This document shows positions 22,198 through 27,827 of a stretch of 27,827 nt of DNA, piece by piece. Origin of the DNA: a bacterium. Its GTDB lineage: Bacteria; Patescibacteriota; Minisyncoccia; UBA6257; 2-01-FULL-56-20. Below the pieces are notes generated by a model, which saw nothing but the letters and a program-made list of their open reading frames with translations, was not told the origin of the DNA and searched no databases. Made by a program: the position numbers and the translations under genes. Every line of letters starts with the position of its first letter. Position 1 is the first letter of the stretch. The stretch lies in the NCBI GenBank assembly GCA_021813155.1, contig JAKALK010000003.1:1-27827 (forward strand), read 5' to 3'.

Positions 22198-24267
22198 ATG
22201 CCTAGAAAAATCAAGCATACCTCTCAAAATAAGAGCCAGGAACAGCAGAAAAATAGCCCTCCCGCGACTAAAAAAACCAGCTCATATAGCGCTGAGGATA
22301 TTTATGTTCTTGAGGGGCTAGAACCAGTTCGTAAGCGGCCGGGGATGTATATTGGATCAACCGGCGTTGAAGGACTACACCATTTAATTTGGGAGGTGGT
22401 TGATAATTCCATTGATGAGGCCATGGCTGGTTTTGCCAGGAATATTGCGGTTGAACTTTTAGCTGGAAACAAAGTAGCGATAACTGATGATGGCCGGGGA
22501 ATTCCGGTTGAGATGCACAAGCAGACTAAGAAATCAGCCCTGGAAACTGTGCTGACTACGCTTCATGCCGGAGGGAAATTTGGCGGCGAGTCTTATAAGG
22601 TTGCGGGAGGATTGCATGGCGTTGGGGTTTCGGTTGTAAATGCGCTTTCAGAGTGGCTGCGGGTGGAGGTGTGTCGCGATGAAGGCCTGTATGTTCAGGA
22701 ATATAAGCGGGGGGTGCCAAGCGGTAAAGTTAAGAAAATCGGAGCGTGTAAACAAACAGGAACCAAAGTTAGTTTTTTACCTGATGCGAGTGTTTTTTCT
22801 TCACTTGAGTTTGGAGATAAAAAGATTCTGGATCATTTGCGGCAACAGGCGTATCTGACTAAAGGAGTGCAAATTAACTTTGCCGATCGCAGAGGGAAGG
22901 TGCCTATTTTCCATAGTTTTTACTTTGAGGGCGGATTACTTTCTTTCGTGAAGTATTTAGGCAGAAGTGAGAAGCAGCTCCAGGAAGAGGTTTTTTATGT
23001 TAATAAGGATTATGAAAGTATTAATGTCGAGGTGGCGTTTTTGTATATCGATGATTTAGAAGTGAAAGAGTTGTCATTTGCTAATAATATTTATACCCCT
23101 GATGGAGGAATGCATCTGACCGGTTTTAAATCGGCAATGACAAGATCTTTAAATAACTATGCTCGGAGTGAAAATTATTTGAAGGAAAAAGAGGAGAATT
23201 TAACGAGCGACGATACTCGGGAAGGTTTAATTGCGATTGTTTCAGTGAAACTTAGGGAGCCTCAATTTGAGGGTCAGACCAAGGCCCGCTTAGGGAATCC
23301 AGAGGCAAGAACGGCAGTGGAGAGTGTGGTCGGAGAAGCGTTAAAAGAATTCTTAGAGAAGAAGCCAAATGAAGCGCGGAAAGTGATTGAGAAGGTGCTT
23401 TTGGCGGCTAAGGCAAGACGAGCGGCTAAGGCGGCAAAAGATACGGTGCTTCGGAAAGGGGCGTTTGATGGTTTGACTTTACCCGGTAAGTTGGCTGATT
23501 GCAGTTCCCGGGACCCAGCAGAATCGGAGCTTTTCATTGTTGAAGGAGATTCGGCCGGAGGGAGCGCGAAGGGTGGTCGGGATAGGCGAATCCAGGCAAT
23601 TTTGCCGCTCCGAGGTAAGATTTTGAACGTGGAGAAAGCGCGATTGGATAAGATGCTATCCAATCAAGAAATCCGGTCGCTCGTGGTGGCAATTGGGACA
23701 GCAATTGCGGACGAGTTTGATCTTTCCAAAATTAGATATCACAAAATTGTGATTATGACGGATGCCGATGTTGACGGTGCCCACATCCGTACATTGCTTC
23801 TAACTTTATTCTACCGATATTTTCGAGAAATCGTCGAGGCTGGTTACATTTATATTGCCCAGCCGCCACTTTACAGGATTCAATCAGGGAAAGACGTTCG
23901 TTATGTCTATACTGAAGCCGAGAAAGACAAGGTGGTAGCCGAGATACAGAAAGCGCGAGGGGAAAAGTCTGTGAAGGGAAAGATTAAGCTCGAAAAAGAG
24001 GAAGGGGAGACGAAGGATGGAGAAGAAGTTCAGGAAACAGGACTCCGAGGGGTTAATCTTCAGAGGTATAAGGGCTTAGGAGAGATGAACCCGGATCAGT
24101 TATGGGAGACAACGATGAACCCAGAAAATCGTCTTTTAAAACAGGTGATGGTTGAAGATGCCGAAGAGGCGGACCGTCTTTTTGATGTTCTGATGGGGGA
24201 CGATGTTCTACCAAGAAAGAAGTTTATTGAGCTACACGCGTTAAACGTAAAAAACCTTGACGTTTAA
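22198..24267 (+). CDS. gyrB: DNA gyrase subunit B
   Basis: GyrB supplies the ATPase and Toprim parts of DNA gyrase, which introduces negative supercoils. The 689-aa protein begins with a Lys/Gln/Ser-rich extension (1-30) before YVLEGLEPVRKRPGMYIGS. The GHKL ATPase motifs are VVDNSIDEAMAG, ITDDGRGIPV and GGLHGVGVSVVNAL. The Toprim domain carries VEGDSAGGSAKGGRDRR and MTDADVDGAHIRTLL, and the tail carries RYKGLGEMNPDQLWETTM. The length and absence of ParE-specific features favour GyrB. A Lys/Glu-rich insert (about 580-615) before the last motif is typical of variable tails. gyrA is not in the window. It appears to lead a run into secE, nusG and rpsR. Confidence 0.95.
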   Translation: MPRKIKHTSQNKSQEQQKNSPPATKKTSSYSAEDIYVLEGLEPVRKRPGMYIGSTGVEGLHHLIWEVVDNSIDEAMAGFARNIAVELLAGNKVAITDDGRGIPVEMHKQTKKSALETVLTTLHAGGKFGGESYKVAGGLHGVGVSVVNALSEWLRVEVCRDEGLYVQEYKRGVPSGKVKKIGACKQTGTKVSFLPDASVFSSLEFGDKKILDHLRQQAYLTKGVQINFADRRGKVPIFHSFYFEGGLLSFVKYLGRSEKQLQEEVFYVNKDYESINVEVAFLYIDDLEVKELSFANNIYTPDGGMHLTGFKSAMTRSLNNYARSENYLKEKEENLTSDDTREGLIAIVSVKLREPQFEGQTKARLGNPEARTAVESVVGEALKEFLEKKPNEARKVIEKVLLAAKARRAAKAAKDTVLRKGAFDGLTLPGKLADCSSRDPAESELFIVEGDSAGGSAKGGRDRRIQAILPLRGKILNVEKARLDKMLSNQEIRSLVVAIGTAIADEFDLSKIRYHKIVIMTDADVDGAHIRTLLLTLFYRYFREIVEAGYIYIAQPPLYRIQSGKDVRYVYTEAEKDKVVAEIQKARGEKSVKGKIKLEKEEGETKDGEEVQETGLRGVNLQRYKGLGEMNPDQLWETTMNPENRLLKQVMVEDAEEADRLFDVLMGDDVLPRKKFIELHALNVKNLDV

Positions 24268-24291
24268 GGGGAGATATATTAAATTGAGGCG

Positions 24292-24480
24292 ATGATTTCT
24301 AAAATTAAACTCTTTTTTTCTGAAGCAAAGCAGGAGTTTAAGCACGTTAATTGGCCAACTCGTCAGGAAGCTATCAGGCTAACTGGTATTGTGATTGGCA
24401 TTTCGCTAGGACTAGCAATTTTCTTGGGGGTTTTTGATACAATATTCAGATTTGTTTTGGAGTCATTAATCAACTCTTAG
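24292..24480 (+). CDS. secE: Preprotein translocase subunit SecE
   Basis: This 62-aa single-span form clamps SecY in the Sec translocon. The amphipathic helix FFSEAKQEFKHVNWPTRQEA (about 8-27), with the conserved VxWP motif, precedes one membrane segment (about 30-55). The length is that of Gram-positive-type SecE. It lies 24 nt after gyrB and 4 nt before nusG, the conserved secE-nusG order. No SD is visible; TTAAAT ends 7 nt before the ATG and might be a -10, but its match is poor. Confidence 0.95.
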   Translation: MISKIKLFFSEAKQEFKHVNWPTRQEAIRLTGIVIGISLGLAIFLGVFDTIFRFVLESLINS

Positions 24481-24484
24481 GATT

Positions 24485-25057
24485 ATGAGTAAAGCCGATC
24501 AAGTTCAATTTCAAGGAGAAAAAACGGCGACCAGACAATGGTATGCGGTTCACACTTACTCTGGTTATGAAGAGGCGGTAGCCCGTTACTTAAAGCAAAG
24601 GGTAGAGATGTTGGGGATGGAAGATAAGATTTTTAAGGTGATTGTCCCCAAGGAAAAAAAAGTGAAGGTTAAAGGAGGGCGTCGCCAGACGATCGAAGAA
24701 AAGGTTTACCCGGGGTATGTTTTAATTGAAATGCTTTTAACTGGGGATTCATGGTACGTAGTCAGAAACACCCCAAGAGTCACGGGTTTTGTGGGGGCCG
24801 ACAGTACCAAGCCCACTCCGCTTTCGAAAGAGGAAGTGGATTCGCTCTTGTCGAGGATGAGCGGCGAAGAAGAGAGTAAATTTAAAGTTGATTTAGACAT
24901 TGGTGACTTAGTGAAAATTATCGACGGCCCTTTTAAAGATTATGACGGGAAAATAGCCGAGGTGGATGAAGAAAGGGGACACGTGAAAGTAATGGTGCCG
25001 ATTTTCGGTCGAGATACGGCGGTAGAGTTGGATTCACTGCAGGTAAAAAAGATTTAA
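24485..25057 (+). CDS. nusG: Transcription termination/antitermination factor NusG
   Basis: NusG binds RNA polymerase, couples it to the ribosome (with S10) or Rho, and affects pausing. The 190-aa protein has the NGN domain (about 18-120; QWYAVHTYSGYE, VYPGYVLIEM and RNTPRVTGFVG) and a C-terminal KOW domain (about 135-188; GDLVKIIDGPFKDYDGKI, then VKVMVPIFGR). Length is normal. The start is 4 nt after the secE stop. An N-terminal extension of about 15 polar residues precedes the NGN domain. Downstream one expects rplK-rplA; here rpsR follows instead. Confidence 0.96.
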   Translation: MSKADQVQFQGEKTATRQWYAVHTYSGYEEAVARYLKQRVEMLGMEDKIFKVIVPKEKKVKVKGGRRQTIEEKVYPGYVLIEMLLTGDSWYVVRNTPRVTGFVGADSTKPTPLSKEEVDSLLSRMSGEEESKFKVDLDIGDLVKIIDGPFKDYDGKIAEVDEERGHVKVMVPIFGRDTAVELDSLQVKKI

Positions 25058-25064
25058 TTGATTT

Positions 25065-25265
25065 ATGCAACAGTGTTTTTTTTGCTCACAAAATTTAAAG
25101 CAGATTGATTACAAAGAAGTTGATTTGCTTAAAAGGTTTGTTTCGGGACAAGCTAAAATTATTGATCCGAAGCACACTAATGTTTGTGCTAAACACCAAA
25201 GAAAATTGGCCCAAGCAGTAAAGAGAGCGCGACATATGGGGCTTTTGTCTTTTGTGGGCAGGTAA
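25065..25265 (+). CDS. rpsR: 30S ribosomal protein S18
   Basis: The 66-aa protein matches bacterial S18: IDYKEVDLLKRFVS (about 14-27), then CAKHQRKLAQAVKRARHMGLL. It binds 16S rRNA in the platform near S6. The N-terminal Cys-x2-Cys (4 and 7) with Cys41 and His44 fits the zinc-binding form of S18. It lies 7 nt after nusG, with no SD, and is surely in the same transcript. S18 is usually encoded with rpsF and ssb; this position is unusual. Confidence 0.93.
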   Translation: MQQCFFCSQNLKQIDYKEVDLLKRFVSGQAKIIDPKHTNVCAKHQRKLAQAVKRARHMGLLSFVGR

Positions 25266-25280
25266 AGTTCAAGTTTTTTT

Positions 25281-25835
25281 ATGCACAACTTAAACGAGGA
25301 GGTTTTTAGATTGGTTTTTGGTTGGGCTTACAAGAACGTTTGGTTGGATAGGCTCGGGGTTTTTGCAGCCGAATATTTGCCCTATATTTTATTTTTGTCG
25401 GCTTTGGTTCTAATTTTTTCCGAGGCAGGATGGAGGCGCCGGATTTTTTTCTTTTCCCAACTAATTTTAGTTTTGGTTTTAGCGCGGGGGATTATAGTGG
25501 AGGCGGTCCATTTTTTCTATCCAGTGGCGCGGCCTTTTGTGGCTTTAGGTTTTTCGCCGCTTATTTTTGAATCAGGTCAGGCTTTTCCTTCGAGTCATGC
25601 TGCAATATTTTTTGGGTTAGCGACGGTGGTGTTTTATTTAAACCGTAAGTGGGGCGGGTGGTATTTTATTTTTTCGACCCTTATGGTGGCAGCTCGCGTT
25701 TTTACGGGAGTCCATTGGCCGATTGATGTTTTGGCTGGAGCTTTAATTGGAGCGATTAGCGGCGTTGTGGTTTTTCAAGTTGTAGATATTTATTTTAAAA
25801 AGATAACGGTTCCTAAAATTTCTAAACTGACTTAG
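25281..25835 (+). CDS. PAP2-family membrane phosphatase
   Basis: This 184-aa protein has about five or six membrane segments and the three PAP2 motifs: FFYPVARP (about 75-82), FPSSHA (about 100-105) and ARVFTGVHWPID (about 137-148), with the two catalytic His. The usual Lys seven residues before the Arg of motif 1 is His here. Members dephosphorylate undecaprenyl pyrophosphate or other lipid phosphates at the outer face of the membrane, recycling the carrier for peptidoglycan and glycan assembly. It follows rpsR by 15 nt without SD. UppP-like activity is the leading guess given the envelope genes nearby. Confidence 0.88.
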   Translation: MHNLNEEVFRLVFGWAYKNVWLDRLGVFAAEYLPYILFLSALVLIFSEAGWRRRIFFFSQLILVLVLARGIIVEAVHFFYPVARPFVALGFSPLIFESGQAFPSSHAAIFFGLATVVFYLNRKWGGWYFIFSTLMVAARVFTGVHWPIDVLAGALIGAISGVVVFQVVDIYFKKITVPKISKLT

Positions 25836-26009
25836 ATTAAACTGGACTAATTTTTAGTGATTTGATACACTTATTTTTAGTATCGGCTGTTCGACTCTTA
25901 CTTAGCGGCTACTGACTTTTGCTTAGCGGAAGGAGGTGATGAGATTTAGACTAGGCAGGAGCAATAGGCGAATTCATTAACTTTAACCGGGTTTTCTGAT
26001 GGAGGGTAC
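25836..26009 (+). promoter_or_regulatory. Upstream region of the Thr-rich gene
   Basis: Contains two copies of ATTTTTAGT (around 25850 and 25874), a GATAC/GTATC inverted repeat between them, two copies of CTTAGCGG (near 25900 and 25922) and a perfect SD-like AAGGAGGTG at 25930-25938. That SD is only 2 nt from an ATG (25939) opening a 13-codon basic ORF ending at 25980. No convincing -35/-10 pair was found. The Thr-rich gene has its own GGAGGG (26001-26006). Confidence 0.4.
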
Positions 26010-26606
26010 ATGAAACGGTTTACTCTGGTTGTTCTGCTGATGATCGCGGTGATGGTGGTGAGCTACGCCACGACGAAGGCGTGCAACTACCCCAATCCCG
26101 TGTGCGCGACGATGACGGAGATGACGGCGGCCAATTTCTCTCCCCCGACATCCACTCTTCCGGTCCATTCCATCGAGATGACGACGGCAACTGTGGCGAC
26201 GCATGCAACTCCGCCTACGGTGGCCTACAATTACACGACGATTGACGAGACGAAGACGGCTACGACGGTACCGGCGATGACATCTGGGTCTCCGCCTGTT
26301 GCTTACGTGACCAATGACTGGATGGCGATTTCGACGGGTGCGACCAAGAAGATACCTGCGACTGCCTGGACGACCGACTCGACGACCCCAACCACGTCGA
26401 TATGGGCGACCGAGTATCCGAAGATGCGGACCAACTACGCCGAGACCAACAATGCCGACACGAATACCGGCTACCTGGGTGTACCACGGAAAGCGCCGGC
26501 GGCTGAATACTTCGTGTGTGGTGGCGCCAATGGCGTGAACGGCCTGCAGAACGAGGCGACCAAGAAGAAGAGCTCCGTCCCTGTCGAAGCGAAGCACTGG
26601 ACGTAG
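26010..26606 (+). CDS. Unknown secreted Thr-rich protein of atypical composition
   Basis: The 198-aa protein is not recognised. It begins with a clear signal or anchor sequence (about 1-20, KRFTLVVLLMIAVMVVSYA), then a Cys pair in ACNYPNPVC (about 25-32), followed by a low-complexity mature part: 38 of 198 residues are Thr, many in Thr-Thr pairs, with Pro, Ala and Asn. The last 35 residues are basic. The DNA is visibly more GC-rich than its neighbours and uses ACG and GCG heavily. GGAGGG lies 3 nt before the ATG, which is close. It is probably extracellular, perhaps a stalk, adhesin-like or glycosylated peptide. Composition and SD use suggest acquisition or special expression; both are inference. 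Confidence 0.6.
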   Translation: MKRFTLVVLLMIAVMVVSYATTKACNYPNPVCATMTEMTAANFSPPTSTLPVHSIEMTTATVATHATPPTVAYNYTTIDETKTATTVPAMTSGSPPVAYVTNDWMAISTGATKKIPATAWTTDSTTPTTSIWATEYPKMRTNYAETNNADTNTGYLGVPRKAPAAEYFVCGGANGVNGLQNEATKKKSSVPVEAKHWT

Positions 26607-26636
26607 TCCATACCGGACTCAAGGGTGCTATGTTTG

Positions 26637-26673
26637 CCCCGGAGCGCGCAATTGTGCTCCGGGGTTCTTTTTT
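26637..26673 (+). terminator. Strong terminator of the Thr-rich gene
   Basis: CCCCGGAGCGC pairs with GTGCTCCGGGG across 26637-26664 (11 bp, one G-T, small loop), followed by TTCTTTTTT. Confidence 0.85.
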
Positions 26674-26682
26674 ACTAATAAG

Positions 26683-26710
26683 TTGTTAATGTTTTTAAAA
26701 AGCATATAGT
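26683..26710 (+). promoter_or_regulatory. Promoter of the 26757 gene with a real 5' leader
   Basis: TTGTTA (26683-26688), 16-nt spacer, TATAGT (26705-26710). The predicted start near 26717 gives a leader of about 40 nt with AAAGGGGTG before the start codon. Confidence 0.5.
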
Positions 26711-26756
26711 GAATCCGGCTCTATTTTTTGAAATCAGAGGAAAGGGGTGATGCTTT

Positions 26757-27056
26757 TTGGTTGCATGGGTAATTCTTGCTTCTCTCGCTATTTTGCCCTT
26801 CGCGCTGTGGTTTTATGGAAAGAATTTTTCCGCGAAAGGAATATATGAAACCACGCAGATGTTCGATAGGGCGATTAAAGCGGAGGCGCGATCACCACTA
26901 GAAGTCGAGTATAAGGTTGGGATTACTTGGCTTTTTGGGTGGAGGGTTGTGCTTAGAGATTTGGGGTGGGATAAGGAAGAGTTTGAGCCTCACGATGATA
27001 TTTATGACGAGGAAAAACTCCGGAGGGTCACGGAGATGGAATTCACCTCACACTAG
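26757..27056 (+). CDS. Unknown small membrane-anchored protein
   Basis: This 99-aa protein is not recognised. A hydrophobic N-terminal segment (about 2-22, VAWVILASLAILPFALWFYG) anchors a short domain with a Trp-rich centre (GITWLFGWRVVLRDLGWDKE) and an acidic tail. The TTG at 26757 is chosen because AAGGGGTG lies 7-9 nt upstream. An ATG at 26750 is in another frame that gives only a short peptide. It has its own promoter and terminator. Two nearby Trp-Phe-Gly blocks suggest a membrane-proximal amphipathic stretch, but no function can be assigned. Confidence 0.65.
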   Translation: MVAWVILASLAILPFALWFYGKNFSAKGIYETTQMFDRAIKAEARSPLEVEYKVGITWLFGWRVVLRDLGWDKEEFEPHDDIYDEEKLRRVTEMEFTSH

Positions 27057-27106
27057 AAACCCGCAGACGAAGAAAAATTTTCAAATGCGGGTTTTCGGTT
27101 TTTAAG
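27057..27106 (+). terminator. Terminator of the 26757 gene
   Basis: AAACCCGCA (27057-27065) pairs with TGCGGGTTT (27086-27094), followed by TCGGTTTTT. The stem begins immediately after the stop codon. Confidence 0.75.
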
Positions 27107-27122
27107 GCTATAAAGTTAGTTT

Positions 27123-27208
27123 TGGTGCCCGGGGAGAGAGTCGAACTCTCACGGCCTTGCGGCCAATGGATTTTGAGTCCATCGCGTCTGCCATTCCGCC
27201 ACCCGGGC
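27123..27208 (-). tRNA. tRNA-Leu(CAA)
   Basis: On the minus strand a 7-bp acceptor stem (GCCCGGG/CCCGGGC), a D arm, an anticodon arm ATGGA/TCCAT with loop CTCAAAA (anticodon CAA, reading UUG), a long class II variable arm (GGCC-GCAA-GGCC) and a T arm with GTTCGAC are all present. The discriminator is A. The 3' CCA is encoded (TGG at 27123-27125 on the plus strand). Confidence 0.95.
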
Positions 27209-27227
27209 GTTAAAATTTGTAAGTTGA

Positions 27228-27256
27228 ATTCTAGTTGATTTTTTTCCAGAAATCAA
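27228..27256 (-). promoter_or_regulatory. tRNA-Leu promoter
   Basis: On the minus strand TTGATT (27251-27256), a 17-nt spacer and TAGAAT (27228-27233) predict a start about 13 nt before the mature tRNA 5' end. Confidence 0.6.
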
Positions 27257-27369
27257 AAAATTTTGCGTTCTTATTGGAAAGTCGATACAATTATGGCGAT
27301 AATATGGTAGTTATTATTAGGTTGTTTATATAGCTAGGGTAATTCTTCAATAAAGCTAGGATATTTAAT

Positions 27370-27375
27370 TAATAA
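27370..27375 (+). promoter_or_regulatory. -10 box of parA, leaderless
   Basis: TAATAA is followed by 6 nt and then the ATG at 27382, predicting a start on the A of the codon. The box and -35 region are weak and AT-rich, so other alignments are possible. Confidence 0.35.
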
Positions 27376-27381
27376 AGAATA

Positions 27382-27827
27382 ATGGCTCGGGTAATTTCTA
27401 TATGCAATCAAAAAGGGGGAGTGGGAAAAACAACAACAGCTGTTAATCTTGGGAGTTACTTGGCGGCACTTGGCCGGAGGGTGCTTTTAGTGGATTTCGA
27501 CCCGCAAGCGAATGCCAGTTCGGCTTTAGGGTACGATCCTTTAAAAACAGAACTAAGCGTCTATCATGGGATTATAAATGCGGCACCCCACGAACATGTT
27601 TTGCGGCCAACCTCGCTTTTTAATTTCCACTTAGTGCCAGCGGCACCGCATCTGGCTGGCGCCCTGGTTGAGTTTGTAAACTTGCCTGAGCGGGAGTATT
27701 TTTTGAGGAAGTTTATAAACCGAGTGCGCCATAGTTATAACTATATTTTAGTTGATTTGCCTCCGTCTTTGAGTTTGCTTACCGTAAACGGTTTAGTGGC
27801 TTCCGATGAAGTTTTAATTCCAGTTCA
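27382..27827 (+). CDS. parA: ParA/Soj-type chromosome partitioning ATPase (3' end outside window)
   Basis: The 148 codons present show the deviant Walker A CNQKGGVGKTTTAVNLG (about 8-24), the A' motif LLVDFDPQANASSALG (about 35-50) and Walker B YILVDLPPSLSLLT (about 120-133). ParA forms ATP-dependent dimers on DNA and moves ParB-parS complexes. The product starts directly with the Walker A region and lacks an N-terminal HTH, as in chromosomal Soj types. In the A' motif, Phe replaces a more usual Leu/Met. parB would be expected just downstream of the window end. Confidence 0.93.
   Translation, partial: MARVISICNQKGGVGKTTTAVNLGSYLAALGRRVLLVDFDPQANASSALGYDPLKTELSVYHGIINAAPHEHVLRPTSLFNFHLVPAAPHLAGALVEFVNLPEREYFLRKFINRVRHSYNYILVDLPPSLSLLTVNGLVASDEVLIPV

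Noticed and set aside
25983..26597. Long minus-strand ORF opposite the Thr-rich gene
   Set aside because: Its Arg/His-rich product is a by-product of the GC-rich sense gene. The sense frame has a signal peptide, SD and terminator; the antisense frame has none.
1..27827. Alternative genetic code (TGA as Gly), known in some CPR lineages
   Set aside because: All conserved genes read through without in-frame TGA, and ftsK ends with TGA at a sensible place.
1..27827. Mobile elements, CRISPR arrays, phage or defence systems
   Set aside because: No transposase, integrase, cas or restriction motif and no spaced direct repeats were seen; the tRNA-Leu shows no duplicated 3' end suggestive of an att site.

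Overview
The window looks like chromosomal DNA from a Patescibacteria (Candidate Phyla Radiation) bacterium, probably Parcubacteria-like. I infer this from compact gene packing, a large secreted protein with a peptidoglycan-binding domain and repeated beta-rich domains, a RodZ-like protein joined to FtsK, many CPR-style small unknown proteins, and start regions that mostly lack Shine-Dalgarno (SD) sequences. No 16S rRNA is present, so the lineage is not proven. The standard code works: no gene needs TGA read as an amino acid.

Layout. 1-166: 3' end of an S1-domain gene, probably pnp. 208-1176: unknown single-pass membrane protein. 1356-5490: recA (minus), a 60-aa HTH protein (plus), then the minus-strand ftsK-rodZ-like pair. 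5553-9467: a long phosphohexomutase, an unknown helical protein, a YkuK-like RNase H-fold protein and a DEDDy exonuclease. 9624-15145: HtrA/DegP protease, ClpB, a membrane protein overlapping clpB, and a sugar nucleotidyltransferase. 15189-15905: a protein with a C-terminal DeoR-type winged helix. 15906-16434: a gene-free, strongly structured stretch with a promoter-hairpins-terminator small-RNA candidate. 16435-22127: the 1120-aa surface protein and an O-antigen-ligase/TPR protein. 22198-25835: gyrB, secE, nusG, rpsR and a PAP2 phosphatase. 26010-27056: a Thr-rich secreted orphan of unusual composition and a small membrane protein. 27123-27208 (minus): tRNA-Leu(CAA). 27382-end: parA, cut by the window.

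How the genes fit together. Chromosome maintenance and division (RecA, FtsK, GyrB, ParA), envelope proteostasis (DegP, ClpB) and envelope/glycan building (phosphohexomutase, nucleotidyltransferase, PAP2, O-antigen ligase, surface protein) are interleaved. No mobile element, CRISPR array, phage module or defence island is visible.

The most striking pattern concerns initiation. At most genes that begin a transcription unit, a -10 box ends 6-7 nt before the start codon, so the predicted mRNA has 0-1 nt of leader. Three small genes of unknown function instead have a strong SD with near-ideal spacing and non-ATG starts, and two of these have promoters predicting leaders of about 40 nt. The second notable item is the structured RNA region before the surface-protein gene.
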